64,000 nucleotides of DNA from Brachynemurus nebulosus. Its lineage: Eukaryota > Arthropoda > Insecta > Neuroptera > Myrmeleontidae. The position numbers and the translations under genes are program-made. The notes beneath the pieces are model-generated. The model did no database searches. It was not told where the DNA came from and saw nothing but the letters and a program-made list of their open reading frames with translations. Shown here one piece after another: positions 10,522 to 20,344 of this stretch. The stretch is taken from assembly GCA_035578155.1 (NCBI GenBank), contig JAPWDM010000044.1, positions 2,383,501 to 2,447,500 of the forward strand, read 5' to 3'. Positions within the stretch are counted from its first letter, which is position 1. Every line of letters starts with the position of its first letter.

Positions 10522-10925
10522 GAATAATTAAAAGTGGTGAGGCTAGTTAGTTAATTTGTGAAATGTATTACTATTGCTTAAAGCTATTGCTAGTTTACAA
10601 TCAAATTACAAACTGTTAATAATATTCAGCACATTAGTGAGTACCATGTTCTTTTCATTTTAAGACCTAGTGATGGTAGGTCTTAGGTTTCGAAAACCCT
10701 TTGCTATGTTGGCTAGCGGTGAACTGCTCTGAATTGTAAATTAACATGGTTCGAAATGCAATTGTTTTACCATGAAAGTATAATTTTCAACGAAAGAGAT
10801 GTTAACTCTTTGACAACCACCGGTAAATAGACAATATTTTGTGTAAGCTCAACTATTTTATTCCCTTTAACCATGATAAGATGTATGAGCTGGACTATAA
10901 CTCAGCAAATTATATAGCGGTGGTG
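10522..10925. other. Upstream region of the TIR ORF, non-coding
   Basis: This AT-rich stretch is mirrored at about 12985-13379. It includes a palindrome-like AGACCTAGTGATGGTAGGTCT near 10665 and a second minus-strand TATA-like sequence (CTATATAAT, near 10917-10909) next to a TGACGTAA site that resembles an ATF/CREB element. No ORF is visible. Confidence 0.5.
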
Positions 10926-10937
10926 ACGTAACACACA

Positions 10938-11085
10938 AATGCGGTGGTTGTGTTGTGGCGGTTGTGTGGTGGTGGCGGTGTTTTTGTGGCGGTTGTGATG
11001 GTTTTGTAGTGGTGGCGGTGGTGTTTGTGTGGTGGTGGCGGTGGTTGTGTGACGGTTGTCGTGATAGCGGGGTAGCAGCGGTGTT
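10938..11085 (+). repeat. GTGGCGGT-rich minisatellite in the left TIR
   Basis: Imperfect repeats of GTGGTGGCGGT and TGTGGCGGTTG fill this stretch. The complementary CCACCGCC array lies at 12745-12965, and a shorter GTGGCGGTGG run occurs at 11641-11670 immediately before a TATA box. The array therefore sits just upstream of TATA boxes in more than one place in the element and may act as a promoter-proximal sequence. Confidence 0.75.
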
Positions 11086-11367
11086 TGCCGCTGAAGTGAA
11101 CAACTTATCATTAATTCAATCGAAGCAGCAATTTACTGTAGACAATAAATCGGTGGTGACATCTCGCGGTGTTTGTTGAACGCAGTATCTAAATTAATCA
11201 ATCTGGTGACGGTCCTGTTCCCTGCTCTTATCATGGAAAATTATTAAATATCGATTTTAGATAAAATATTGGAAAATTTCAGTCAAAATACTACAAATAC
11301 AACTGAATTATTAACCGGATGTCAGTTGTTGATAAAGTTCCAGAACGTAAACAACAACAACAGCAAC

Positions 11368-11556
11368 ATGCCGATTTGTGGGATTTGTAAATTTCCACCG
11401 TCACAGTGTAAGTGTGACTTCTACGAGTATTGTGATAGGAGTCGAAATGAAAAACGAATTTGCATGTGTTGTAAACGATGTATGATGCCATTTCCAAACT
11501 GTGTTTGCAATTATATAAACTGTACCACATGTAAAAGCCGCTGCAATTGCAATTAA
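11368..11556 (+). CDS. 62-residue cysteine-rich protein of the long-TIR element
   Basis: From the ATG at 11368 the protein has 62 residues, of which I count 15 cysteines. They are mostly in C-x-C, C-x2-C and CC patterns, including ICMCCKRC and the C-terminal CKSRCNCN. A TTG-initiated extension to 11269 exists, but it is asparagine- and threonine-rich and less likely. The cysteine pattern suggests metal binding or a disulfide-bonded mini-protein; I cannot say which. No signal peptide is visible. It is the first ORF of the unique core and points the same way as the two ORFs downstream. Confidence 0.55.
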   Translation: MPICGICKFPPSQCKCDFYEYCDRSRNEKRICMCCKRCMMPFPNCVCNYINCTTCKSRCNCN

Positions 11557-11640
11557 TTTAGTAAAATCAATCATCTGATTGCCACATAATACGTATTGAC
11601 CAATTCTACGGTTGCTCAAACCAACGTAAGCATTTATTTA

Positions 11641-11679
11641 TGTGGTGGCGGTGGCGGCGGTGGTGGTGGAGTATATAAG
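11641..11679 (+). promoter_or_regulatory. GTGG box and TATA box ahead of the zinc-finger ORF
   Basis: A GTGGCGGTGGCGGCGG run ends at about 11670 and is followed directly by TATATAAG (11672-11679). The next ATG is 11743. The same pairing of a GTGG/CCAC array with a TATA box occurs in both arms. Confidence 0.6.
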
Positions 11680-11742
11680 TAATCGCTAACACAATTCTGA
11701 ATTAATCTTGTAAGACTAGTTGAGCTTTACACATCTATTATA

Positions 11743-12180
11743 ATGTTCGAGTGTACGCAGTGCTATAAAAGCTTCTCGCGGAAAGATTCTCTTTCACGTC
11801 ATATAAGAGATACACATATGCGGGAATTTTCACCAAAAAGTTTTGGAAATAGTTACTCTCTTGATCCGCTAAGAAGACAAGCATTAGACACCACTGATGA
11901 TTTATCTAGTTATGATACCGGGAGGAATGATGTTTATTGTGAATTTCGAAACAATGAAGTTGAAGAAAGGTCCAATCCACTTGAACAAAGAATTAAAGCT
12001 GCATCAAAAGCAATTAAAACTAAATTTAATAAATTAAGAAATCAAAATAATGTTTACACACCCAGCGATGAGTTTAATAACAGGGTTTTAACCACTTCTG
12101 ATAGTGAAAATGTTATCATTCCCAAGTTAACTACAGCTCTGCAAACTCTTTTGGATATTTTATTAATCAAAGAAACTTAA
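11743..12180 (+). CDS. 145-residue protein with one N-terminal C2H2 zinc finger
   Basis: Residues 4-25 form a single C2H2 finger (C-x2-C, twelve residues, H-x4-H) beginning CTQCYKSF. The remainder is a polar linker with many serines and acidic residues. A basic segment follows at about residues 85-105 (IKAASKAIKTKFNKLR), and the C terminus is hydrophobic (TTALQTLLDILLI). The start is supported by the TATA box 64 nt upstream of the first residue. One finger alone would give weak DNA binding; a role in recognising the TIRs or regulating the element's promoters is my inference. The next ORF begins 33 nt downstream on the same strand. Confidence 0.65.
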   Translation: MFECTQCYKSFSRKDSLSRHIRDTHMREFSPKSFGNSYSLDPLRRQALDTTDDLSSYDTGRNDVYCEFRNNEVEERSNPLEQRIKAASKAIKTKFNKLRNQNNVYTPSDEFNNRVLTTSDSENVIIPKLTTALQTLLDILLIKET

Positions 12181-12213
12181 AGTAAAGGTGAGAATTCTAA
12201 TGAACGAATAGCA

Positions 12214-12616
12214 ATGAAACGTCCAGTCAATTCAACGGACCAAGAACTACTTGCAAAGCGTATCAAATACAGCGGTTCGGAAGATTTTGAAAGTGCTAAT
12301 GGGCAATCGAAAAAAATAAAATACTGGCACAATCCTAATACTTTAATAGATGAATTACGACGTTTATACGAGACTTCAGAGACTGGTGAAAAAATACTCA
12401 ACATTATTCGAAGTTTAGAGGAAAATAAAAACATGTTGTTTAACGTTGACGATCGTGAAGCTTTAATCGAAGAGTTAGATGCTAAAAGAAACTACTGTCG
12501 GTCAAGAAATATTCTCTGTACTTCGCGAACTTCAAAAGGCTGATGTTATTGAGCCACTAGGTGATTATCTGGATGAAACTGATAAAGAAGATGCTAGCGA
12601 TTATGATGATGATTAA
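12214..12616 (+). pseudogene. Small acidic-tailed protein of the long-TIR element, frameshifted
   Basis: The frame from ATG 12214 starts MKRPVNSTDQELLAKR and has a lysine-rich nuclear-localisation-like patch (QSKKIKYW). A helical segment follows (IDELRRLYETSETGEKIL). The frame breaks near residue 92 (about 12490) and ends out of register at 12541. In the +1 frame coding character resumes with QEIFSVLRELQKADVIEP, followed by a strongly acidic tail ending DASDYDDD and a TAA at 12614. The stop codon lies inside the right TIR. A one-base insertion or two-base deletion explains the break. I do not recognise the family. Confidence 0.55.
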
Positions 12617-12744
12617 TTTAGATACTGCGTTCAACAAACACCGCGAGATGTCACCACCGATTTATTATCTACAGTAAATTGCTGCTTCGATTGAATTAAT
12701 GATAAGTTGTTCACTTCAGCTGCAAACACCGCTGCTACCCTGCT

Positions 12745-12965
12745 ATCACGACAAACGCCACACAACCTCCGCCACCGACACACAAACACCACCGCCACCG
12801 CCACACAAACACCACAACCGCCACACAACCGCCACCGCCACCACCACACAAACACCACAACCGCCACACAAACACCACCGCCACCACCACAAAACCATCA
12901 CAACCGCCACAAAAACACCGCCACCACCACACAACCGCCACAACCGCAACACAACCACCGCATTT
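12745..12965 (+). repeat. CCACCGCCA-rich minisatellite in the right TIR
   Basis: Imperfect CCGCCACCACCACA and ACAACCGCCAC units, the complement of the left-arm GTGG array and longer than it. Length difference between the arms suggests slippage. The array ends next to TTACGTCACCACCGC and a TATA-like CTATATAAT near 12984. Confidence 0.75.
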
Positions 12966-13379
12966 GTGTGTTACGTCACCACCGCTATATAATTTGCTGA
13001 GTTATACTCCAGCTCATACACCTTACCGTGGTTAAAGGGAATAAAATAGTTGAACTTACACAAAATATTGTCTATTTACCGGTGGTTGTCAAAGAGTTAA
13101 CATCTCTTTCGTTAAAAATTATACTTTCGTGGTAAAACAATTGCATTTCGAACCATGTTAATTTACAATTCAGAGCAGTTCACCGCTAGCCACAATGCAA
13201 AGGGTTTTCGAAACCTAAGACCTACCATCACTAGGTCTTAAAATGAAAAGAACATGGTACTCACTAATGTGCTGAATATTATTAACAGTTTGTAATTTGA
13301 TTGTAAACTAGCAATAGCATTAAGCAATAGTAATACATTTCACAAATTAACTAACTAACCTCACCACTTTTAATTATTC

Positions 13380-13415
13380 TATATAAAGTTGTGGATTGTG
13401 TGAATAAATTCAGTT
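13380..13415 (+). promoter_or_regulatory. TATA plus initiator promoter of the right-arm ORF
   Basis: TATATAAAG (13380-13388) and TCAGTT (13410-13415) are 30 nt apart, and the ATG is at 13434. This is the mirror copy of the left-arm promoter and appears undamaged. Confidence 0.75.
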
Positions 13416-13433
13416 CTACGGCGGCGGTAAAAA

Positions 13434-13772
13434 ATGGCGTTTCTTGACATACAAGGCTATCAAGGAGCTAACAACGACTTTTATTTTAAAGAAGTTGGTA
13501 TTGCTGCGGAAAATTCGGATGAAATATTACATCTTATATTCGACGAACCGTTTGATTTCAACGAGTTGCCGAAGAAATATGAACGGGCTGCTGCACGTTT
13601 GCTTTGTCGAAATTGGCATGGGATGCCTTGGTCGTATGGATTTATTCCGTACAAAAAACTTCATACCATATTGAAACCTATATTAAAGAAGTATGATGTC
13701 ATATACGTCAAGCACAGTGAAAAGAGGAAATGGATTTCAAATTTGTTTGATGGTACATTTTTGATGCGATAG
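13434..13772 (+). pseudogene. Truncated right-arm copy of the 162-residue ORF
   Basis: The first 106 codons match the left-arm ORF closely, with a few substitutions. The frame then runs into the arm deletion and ends after six unrelated codons (TFLMR and stop). The conserved C-terminal third is lost. Confidence 0.75.
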
Positions 13773-14412
13773 TGTACCGTTCGTTTAAAATGACGCAATT
13801 AAGGCAAGCGCGTGTTAGGGTCAAGGTTTGCACGTACACAAAATAAGTACAGTACGCTTCAAAAAGTGATCGGATACCTTTTTAGTCAGGGGGCCGCACT
13901 TTTGACACCGCGGTGTACCAAAAATTTAAGTACAGTACGGTGTCAAAAGTTTGTGGCCACCCCCGAGTTAGGGTAACCCCATATTTTTGACGCGTTAGTG
14001 TACCCCATCTATCAATTTGTGACCTAAAATTTAGTCTGCGCATGCGTCGGGTTCTAAAATTCAGTCTGCGCATGCGTTAGGTTTGGATTCAAAAACTATG
14101 GCTGGTAATGGGTTAACACAAAACCATATCGTGATGAACAAATTGTGGTAACGCATAATGGGTTAACTTGAATTAATTTGGTTGCTCGTGATGACTCATG
14201 TCTTTGGAATTTCAAGGCCAACAGTATGAGCGCGTGTGGGATCAAATGTCAAGGTTTGCACATCGATACAGTTTGATGACTCATCAGTTCGGAATGTATA
14301 GTACCGTAAAATGGATGCAATAGGGCCCTAAGACACATGCTTTCAAACATCGTTAAAAGGGTTCAAGTTACTCCGTTTTGCGGTGTGCTAGAACTGTCCT
14401 AGCCATTCTACT

Positions 14413-14530
14413 ACTCTTGAACGTATGTGCTTCTATTGAATTTGAATTGTGTTAATTTTTTTTGTTGCTAACTGCTATTGACATAAAGTTGAAAATTACT
14501 GTATTTCAGCCATTAAAAACTTACCCCTTG
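14413..14530 (+). repeat. Dispersed repeat, copy 2, right piece
   Basis: After the 6-bp duplication ACTCTT the host repeat resumes with TTGCTAACTGCTATTG and TATTTCAGCCATTAAAAACTTA, matching 1335-1386 of copy 1. Similarity fades beyond about 14530. Confidence 0.55.
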
Positions 14531-15604
14531 GCAGATTTGGTTGAAGTTTTTATATTATATGTTTCAGATACCTCTATGGTATGTCTTAGAAAAAATTTTA
14601 AGCTTCAAAAAAATATAACTTACATATAACTTACTAATCCTACATATAAAAAAGTGTAATCCGAAAGTTGCAATAAGTAGCAATTTACACCACTACTAAG
14701 TGTGTCGTATTTAAGTGTCAAAATTCTATTGAATAAAAAATTTCTCAAAATAAAGGGATATCTTTCTTAAAATAAATAAATTTATTTTTGATTGTTGACT
14801 GGTTGTCACATAGGTCGGCCATCATAGTATATAATATATGTATGCGAACTGCATACATCATCAACATCATCATCATCATCATATCATACTAATACATTCG
14901 TTATTCGTGTCCATACATCATGTGTTTTGATTGTATGGGTGCTGTGCACGTCACTCGCTGGTTACAACGGGCACAGTTTGGTAGACATACTAGTTTGACC
15001 CCTTGGTTTTAATTGATAGATTAAGAATTAACAAACGATTTCCGATCGATTGAGTTATGAAGACTAGACAAGGAGACGAAACTCAATGTGTTCAAAAAAG
15101 TGTCTAAATCAAAGATGGCACTCGTGTTCGTACGATACGAAGGCGGTACAGTACTTATTCTCAAATGGAACACTTTCAAAGGAAAACGTGAGCTTCTATA
15201 TTATCATTATTAGCTTTTGAAAAGAATCTTCTGGAATCTTTTCCAATGTTCAACTCAGTTATAAAGTGGGTTTTTCGATCGTTTTTAAAATAAACTTAAC
15301 AATTTTTATTTTACATCGCATCATTTACATTGTATATTATATAATTCGCTGACATCACTATGTAAAATCGGAGTCAGTACCATTGGATATTCGCCGTATA
15401 AAGTAATTTAAATTATAAAAGTTTATTTCATAGATATGTAATTTCTACGTATTTCCTTATTATTAAATGTTAAACGTATTTCCTTATTATTAAAAATTGT
15501 TTACAAAAACACAATATTTATTATGACGTGAAGACCACGACGGTCAGTAACAGACTAAAGCAGTAGTGGTGTAAATTGCTACTTATTGCAACTTTAAGAT
15601 TTCA
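14531..15604. other. AT-rich intergenic stretch
   Basis: No gene is visible. It contains a short CATCAT run (14867-14885). At 15060-15160 a minus-strand block shares GAACACGAGYGCC and CATCTTTGAT-type sequence with 20376-20450, so it is part of another dispersed repeat. Confidence 0.5.
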
Positions 15605-15757
15605 CTTTTTAGTCGAATTTTTCAACTAAAAAAATTAGACTTATACAGCCTATACGATAAGTACGATAAGAACGGCAAGAGGCGAGAGTAGGGGCGCTAT
15701 CCCTTTTCGGACCCGTAGAACACGATTATGTAGAAAATTAAATGTCTGATATATATA

Positions 15758-17197
15758 CCGTGTGAGTTTTTCGGGAGTTGCCATTTTTATTACAGCCAAA
15801 CCGTTGATTTAATCGAAAAATTGTTCAAATAAGAGTTGTAGATATCGACGGGGGCAACCGATTGCTATAGTCAAGAGCTTTATAGCTCTTATGGTTTTCG
15901 AGGTATGATACAAACTTATAGTTTTTTAAATGAGACTATATGTTAATTTTTCAATAAAACTGTTCTAATACATCAATTAAAAATATAAATGAAGAAAAAA
16001 AATTTTTTTGCCCATGTTTATTTTTTGAATTTTTCTTTAATTTAGCAATTAGGCGGTAGAAATATGCATATGTATTTGAGGCTCTTCCAACCGACAGAGT
16101 TTTAACGGCTAAAATTTCTATTATATCCAAGAAAAGAACCTTTTCCAATATCATTCTCTATAATACAGCATTGAATACTGAATGGCAGTAATTCAGATTT
16201 TGGAGTATAGATGTCGGGCTCTATTTCAAGTTTTTAACATTTTTGCATAAAAAATCAAATTATTTTAAAAAATTAGTATTTAAAGTAACTTAATTTAAAA
16301 ATAGTTTGATGTATTTCATTAATTTACTGAAAAATATATTTATTTTTTATTTATTTATTTTATTTTTGCCAATGACAGGTGGCAAGTGAAATAAATGACT
16401 CTAATGTACACATTAAATACAAATCAAGATGACATTGGCGTTTCTTAATAGTAGCAAAGTGAGGTTAATTGGGAACGAAAATATTATTAATAAAAGTACT
16501 CAAATAGTGTAAAAATATTTGAAATTCGATAGTATTTTCTTTTTATTACAAATCAAATTAAAAAGGAGAAGTTTTTTCACAAAAAACTTTTCATTTCCTT
16601 TAAAAATACTTGCTACAAAAATATGTTTAGACGCCTATGTATCTGTCAAACAGTGACATTTTAGAAAAATAATTTTTTATTTTTCAATGAATTAAGACTG
16701 AAATTTTATTTCCTTATTGTACTTAGTTATCATTTTTATAGGACAATTTAATCTATTTAATAATTTTAATTTCCGATGGAAAACGTAATAATCGTTTAAT
16801 TTTTCGTTGCTACATTGTCAAAAATGGCAACCATATTGAGTCAATATCTTTTTAAATTACGTTAAATCCTAATCGTTTGCAAGTACTTGAGTACGAAATT
16901 TAAAAGTGTCGTTTTTAAAACGTGATTACTCAAAAATATGAGATAAAACAATGAGAATTTGAGTGTTTCTGGTAGTTCTGAATCACAAACAAATTTTTGA
17001 AAAACTTTTAAACATACGTTTCCATTTAAAAAACTATAAGTTTGTATCATAACACGAAAACCATAAGAGCTATAAAGCTCCTGACTATAGCAATCGGTTG
17101 CCCCCGTCGATATCTACAACTCTTATTTGAACAATTTTTCGATTAAATCAACGGTTTGGCTGTAATAAAAATGGCAACTCCCGAAAAACTGACACTG
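15758..17197. mobile_element. Tc1/mariner-type MITE, 1.44 kb
   Basis: Inverted repeats of about 170 bp flank the element. The left end reads CCGTGTGAGTTTTTCGGG and the right end CCCGAAAAACTGACACTG. Both sides are TA, as expected for Tc1/mariner elements, and the target was the (TA)n core of the dispersed repeat. Between the repeats there is only AT-rich sequence without a transposase frame, so the element is non-autonomous. Confidence 0.75.
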
Positions 17198-17520
<323 letters not shown>

Positions 17521-18606
17521 TACTGCTTTTTGGAGGTTTCAACTTTTAACCCTTACCCCCACGATTTTTACGTCAATATTTCCTTGATTTTTTTGCTCTT
17601 TTTCTAACACGTCTAGAGGCTCTCTAAGGAAACCTAGAGGGCTGAAATTTTGTACGTGTATTGAGTTAGTATCCAGCTAGTGCCTTTTAGGGATTCCACA
17701 TTACTTCCCCCCCCCATCTTTCCCATTTTTACATCGGAATTGAATGGTATTGTTAAATGTGTTTTAAATGTTTAGTTTTATTCTAATATAAGTAGGCGAA
17801 TAGTAATTATAAAAATTTAAAAACTTACTTTTATAACCAATGCAATATATACATATTAAGTAATTCAAAAATGTTTTTAAAGTCACTGTTTATTTATAAA
17901 GTAGGAATTTTGGATTTTTATTAACTATTTATAAAATTCACGAAGAATTTTTTCAACCTTCTCCCAAATTGCGTGTACTAGCTTTATAGAAGGATGGACG
18001 TAATGAAACCAATATCTTCTATTTCATAGCTTTTCTTTATTAAAATTGCCAAAATATTTTCGATATGTTTAATATCATCTTCAGTGGCAGAAATTATCTA
18101 AAATTTCAGATTGTCATTCTTGGATAACAACCAGCCATACCAACAATCCATTAGAACAATTTAACTATTTTTTTTGCATTTCACATGGAAATTTGTCAAT
18201 CGAAAAAATTTTTTATAAAATAATTACTTTAATTTAAAACAATTAAAAAAGTCAAACATATTTAAAATGTAAAAACAAAAAAATTTTTCAAGAGAATTTT
18301 TTTAATTTAAATTATCACAGTTTGTACAATGTACTCCTCAAGTACATTGTTATTGGTATGGTAGCACAGTGATCAACTGAGATCAACTTTGTTTTCAATA
18401 TGTGACGATGCCATGGACAGACCAACCATATCATCCTTACTAATCAAATGTTGTAGGTTATTTTTAATTTTCCTGTTTAAATTAATTAAATTTTTTTGTT
18501 TAATATAAGAATCTGTAATAATTATTTTTAAGATTTTTAATGAAAAAATGTTCTTTGCAGAATCTAATTTCATCAACGTTTTCACTGTGCTATTTGATTT
18601 GATCAC

Positions 18607-19055
18607 TGTGCTACCATACCAATAACAATGTACTTGAGGAGTACATTGTACAAACTGTGATAATTTAAATTAAAAAAATTCTCTTGAAAAATTTTTTTGT
18701 TTTTACATTTTAAATATGTTTGACTTTTTTAATTGTTTTAAATTAAAGTAATTATTTTATAAAAAATTTTTTCGATTGACAAATTTCCATGTGAAATGCA
18801 AAAAAACTAGTTAAATTGTTCTAATGGATTGTTGGTATGGCTGGTTGTTATCCAAGAATGACAATCTGAAATTTTAGATAATTTCTGCCACTGAAGATGA
18901 TATTAAACATATCGAAAATATTTTGGCAATTTTAATAAAGAAAAGCTATGAAATAGAAGATATTGGTTTCATTACGTCCATCCTTCTATAAAGCTAGTCC
19001 ACGCAATTTGGGAGAAGGTTGAAAAAATTCTTCGTGAAATTTATATATCCCAAAA
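18607..19055 (+). repeat. Upstream pseudo-LTR of the Penelope-like element
   Basis: Nearly identical to 19483-19947 and inverted at 17938-18375. It begins near GATCACTGTGCTACC and contains a hairpin CAATGTACT-TGAGG-AGTACATTG. It carries a hammerhead-like core (18891-18917) and ends near GAAATTTATATATCCC. Confidence 0.7.
18891..18917 (+). ncRNA. Hammerhead-ribozyme-like core motif
   Basis: CTGAAGA is followed by a GATAT-TAAAC-ATATC hairpin and then GAAA, the order of the hammerhead core (CUGANGA, stem II, GAAA). It recurs at 19771-19797 and inverted at 18084-18058. Hammerhead motifs are known in pseudo-LTRs of Penelope-like elements. I could not identify the cleavage-site strand with confidence, so this is a partial match. 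Confidence 0.45.
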
Positions 19056-19077
19056 AAAAATATTGTTGTAATTTAAT

Positions 19078-19482
19078 ATGAATAACCTAAAAAATATCAA
19101 ATTAAAATATAATATATATGTACGGAAATATATTAACAAATTTGTGAACAATAACATAAAACTTACAAAATTAAAAAATCATATTGCTTGTTTGACACAA
19201 TACAAAAGAAAGGGAATAATTCCTGAATTCATAAAAAATAATATTAAGTTATGCCTGCCATATTGGGATAGGAAAACGTTGATGAAATTAGATTCTGCAA
19301 AGAACATTTTTTCATTAAAAATCTTAAAAATAATTATTACAGATTCTTATATTAAACAAAAAAATTTAATTAATTTAAACAGGAAAATTAAAAATAACCT
19401 ACAACATTTGATTAGTAAGGATGATATGGTTGGTCTGTCCATGGCATCGTCACATATTGAAAACAAAGTTGATCTCAGTTGA
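19078..19482 (+). CDS. 134-residue N-terminal fragment-like ORF of a Penelope-like element
   Basis: The protein is lysine-, asparagine- and isoleucine-rich. The stretch KLKNHIACLTQYKRKGIIPE and the following lysine-rich helices resemble the N-terminal region that precedes the reverse transcriptase in Penelope-like proteins. The frame stops at the junction with the second pseudo-LTR (DLS then TGA), so no reverse transcriptase or GIY-YIG nuclease is encoded here. The last 60 codons are also present inverted at 18606-18373. The element would need proteins in trans. Confidence 0.4.
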   Translation: MNNLKNIKLKYNIYVRKYINKFVNNNIKLTKLKNHIACLTQYKRKGIIPEFIKNNIKLCLPYWDRKTLMKLDSAKNIFSLKILKIIITDSYIKQKNLINLNRKIKNNLQHLISKDDMVGLSMASSHIENKVDLS

Positions 19483-19947
19483 TCACTGTGCTACCATACC
19501 AATAACAATGTACTTGAGGAGTACATTGTACAAACTGTGATAATTTAAATTAAAAAAATTCTCTTGAAAAATTTTTTTGTTTTTACATTTTAAATATGTT
19601 TGACTTTTTTAATTGTTTTAAATTAAAGTAATTATTTTATAAAAAATTTTTTCGATTGACAAATTTCCATGTGAAATGCAAAAAAACTAGTTAAATTGTT
19701 CTAATGGATTGTTGGTATGGCTGGTTGTTATCCAAGAATGACAATCTGAAATTTTAGATAATTTCTGCCACTGAAGATGATATTAAACATATCGAAAATA
19801 TTTTGGCAATTTTAATAAAGAAAAGCTATGAAATAGAAGATATTGGTTTCATTACGTCCATCCTTCTATAAAGCTAGTCCACGCAATTTGGGAGAAGGTT
19901 GAAAAAATTCTTCGTGAAATTTATATATCCCAAAAAAAATATTGTTG
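19483..19947 (+). repeat. Downstream pseudo-LTR of the Penelope-like element
   Basis: A direct repeat of 18607-19055, including the hairpin and the hammerhead-like core (19771-19797). It ends at CCCAAAAAAAATATTGTTG just before the target repeat. Confidence 0.7.
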
Positions 19948-20344
19948 TATTTATAAAATAAATTTTTCTTTTTTGGAAAGCACTAATATCTTCATAAAGG
20001 CTTTCCAGTTTACTATTTAAGGTCCTTTTTTAATATTTAAAAATAAAACACAAAGGCAGTTGGCAGGTAAGTATGGGTAGGAATGCCCTAGTACAAATTG
20101 TGTTGGCTTTTCTCCTGCTAACTACTATCGGCACAAAATTGAAATTTACTGAGATTCAGCCCTTAAGAACTTAAAACCTTTTTTTAAGGCCCCAATCAGC
20201 CTGACACTCATCAGCAGTTTTGAAACCATCAAAATGACGAATCGCTTGTAGACTTTCAATCACATTTCGCTTGTAGACATTCAATACCGAAGATGAAGGG
20301 AAAAATTCGACTTCCGTGATGAGGCCCCGCTGCTCACGGCGTTT

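Larger units (their letters stand above)
8559..11200. repeat. Left long terminal inverted repeat
   Basis: The reverse complement of 12613-14412, except that the right arm lacks the equivalent of about 9215-10150. From outside in, the arm contains the terminal 330 bp, two copies of a GCATGCGCAGACT repeat (8898-8950), a duplicated unit of roughly 230 bp (8968-9410), the 162-residue ORF on the minus strand, its promoter region, and a GTGG-rich minisatellite. The arm stops at AAATTAATCA near 11200. Confidence 0.85.
8559..14412. mobile_element. Long-TIR element with Polinton-like ends, small gene set
   Basis: The element starts AGTAGAATG and ends CATTCTACT, flanked by a 6-bp target duplication with one mismatch (ACTCCT/ACTCTT). 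Ends of AG...CT with 6-bp duplications are the signature of Polinton/Maverick elements. The arms are very long (2.6 kb left, 1.8 kb right) and enclose a unique core of 1.4 kb. None of the Polinton hallmark genes (PolB, integrase, ATPase, protease, capsid) is present. Instead there is one ORF in each arm and three small ORFs in the core, at least some with TATA boxes. It may be a non-autonomous derivative of a larger element or a distinct small virus-like transposon. Confidence 0.72.
12613..14412. repeat. Right long terminal inverted repeat
   Basis: The mirror of the left arm. It has a deletion that joins codon 106 of the arm ORF (about 13752) directly to the second tandem unit of the left arm, removing about 0.9 kb of arm sequence including the ORF 3' end. 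Confidence 0.85.
17938..19947 (+). mobile_element. Composite non-autonomous Penelope-like element
   Basis: The direct repeat TATTTATAAAAT (17926-17937 and 19948-19959) brackets the insertion. Inside are an inverted 5' fragment (17938-18606), a forward pseudo-LTR (about 18607-19055), a short body with one ORF (19078-19482) and a second forward pseudo-LTR (19483-19947). Tandem pseudo-LTRs plus an inverted 5' extension are characteristic of Penelope-like element insertions. There is no reverse transcriptase. Confidence 0.65.

Noticed and set aside
10867..11179. Valine/tryptophan- or threonine/proline-rich open frames in the GTGG arrays of both arms
   Set aside because: They are low-complexity translations of the minisatellite and differ between the arms through slippage.
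8559..14412. Densovirus or other known integrated virus
   Set aside because: No replication or capsid gene is visible, and the 6-bp duplication and AG...CT ends fit a transposon better.
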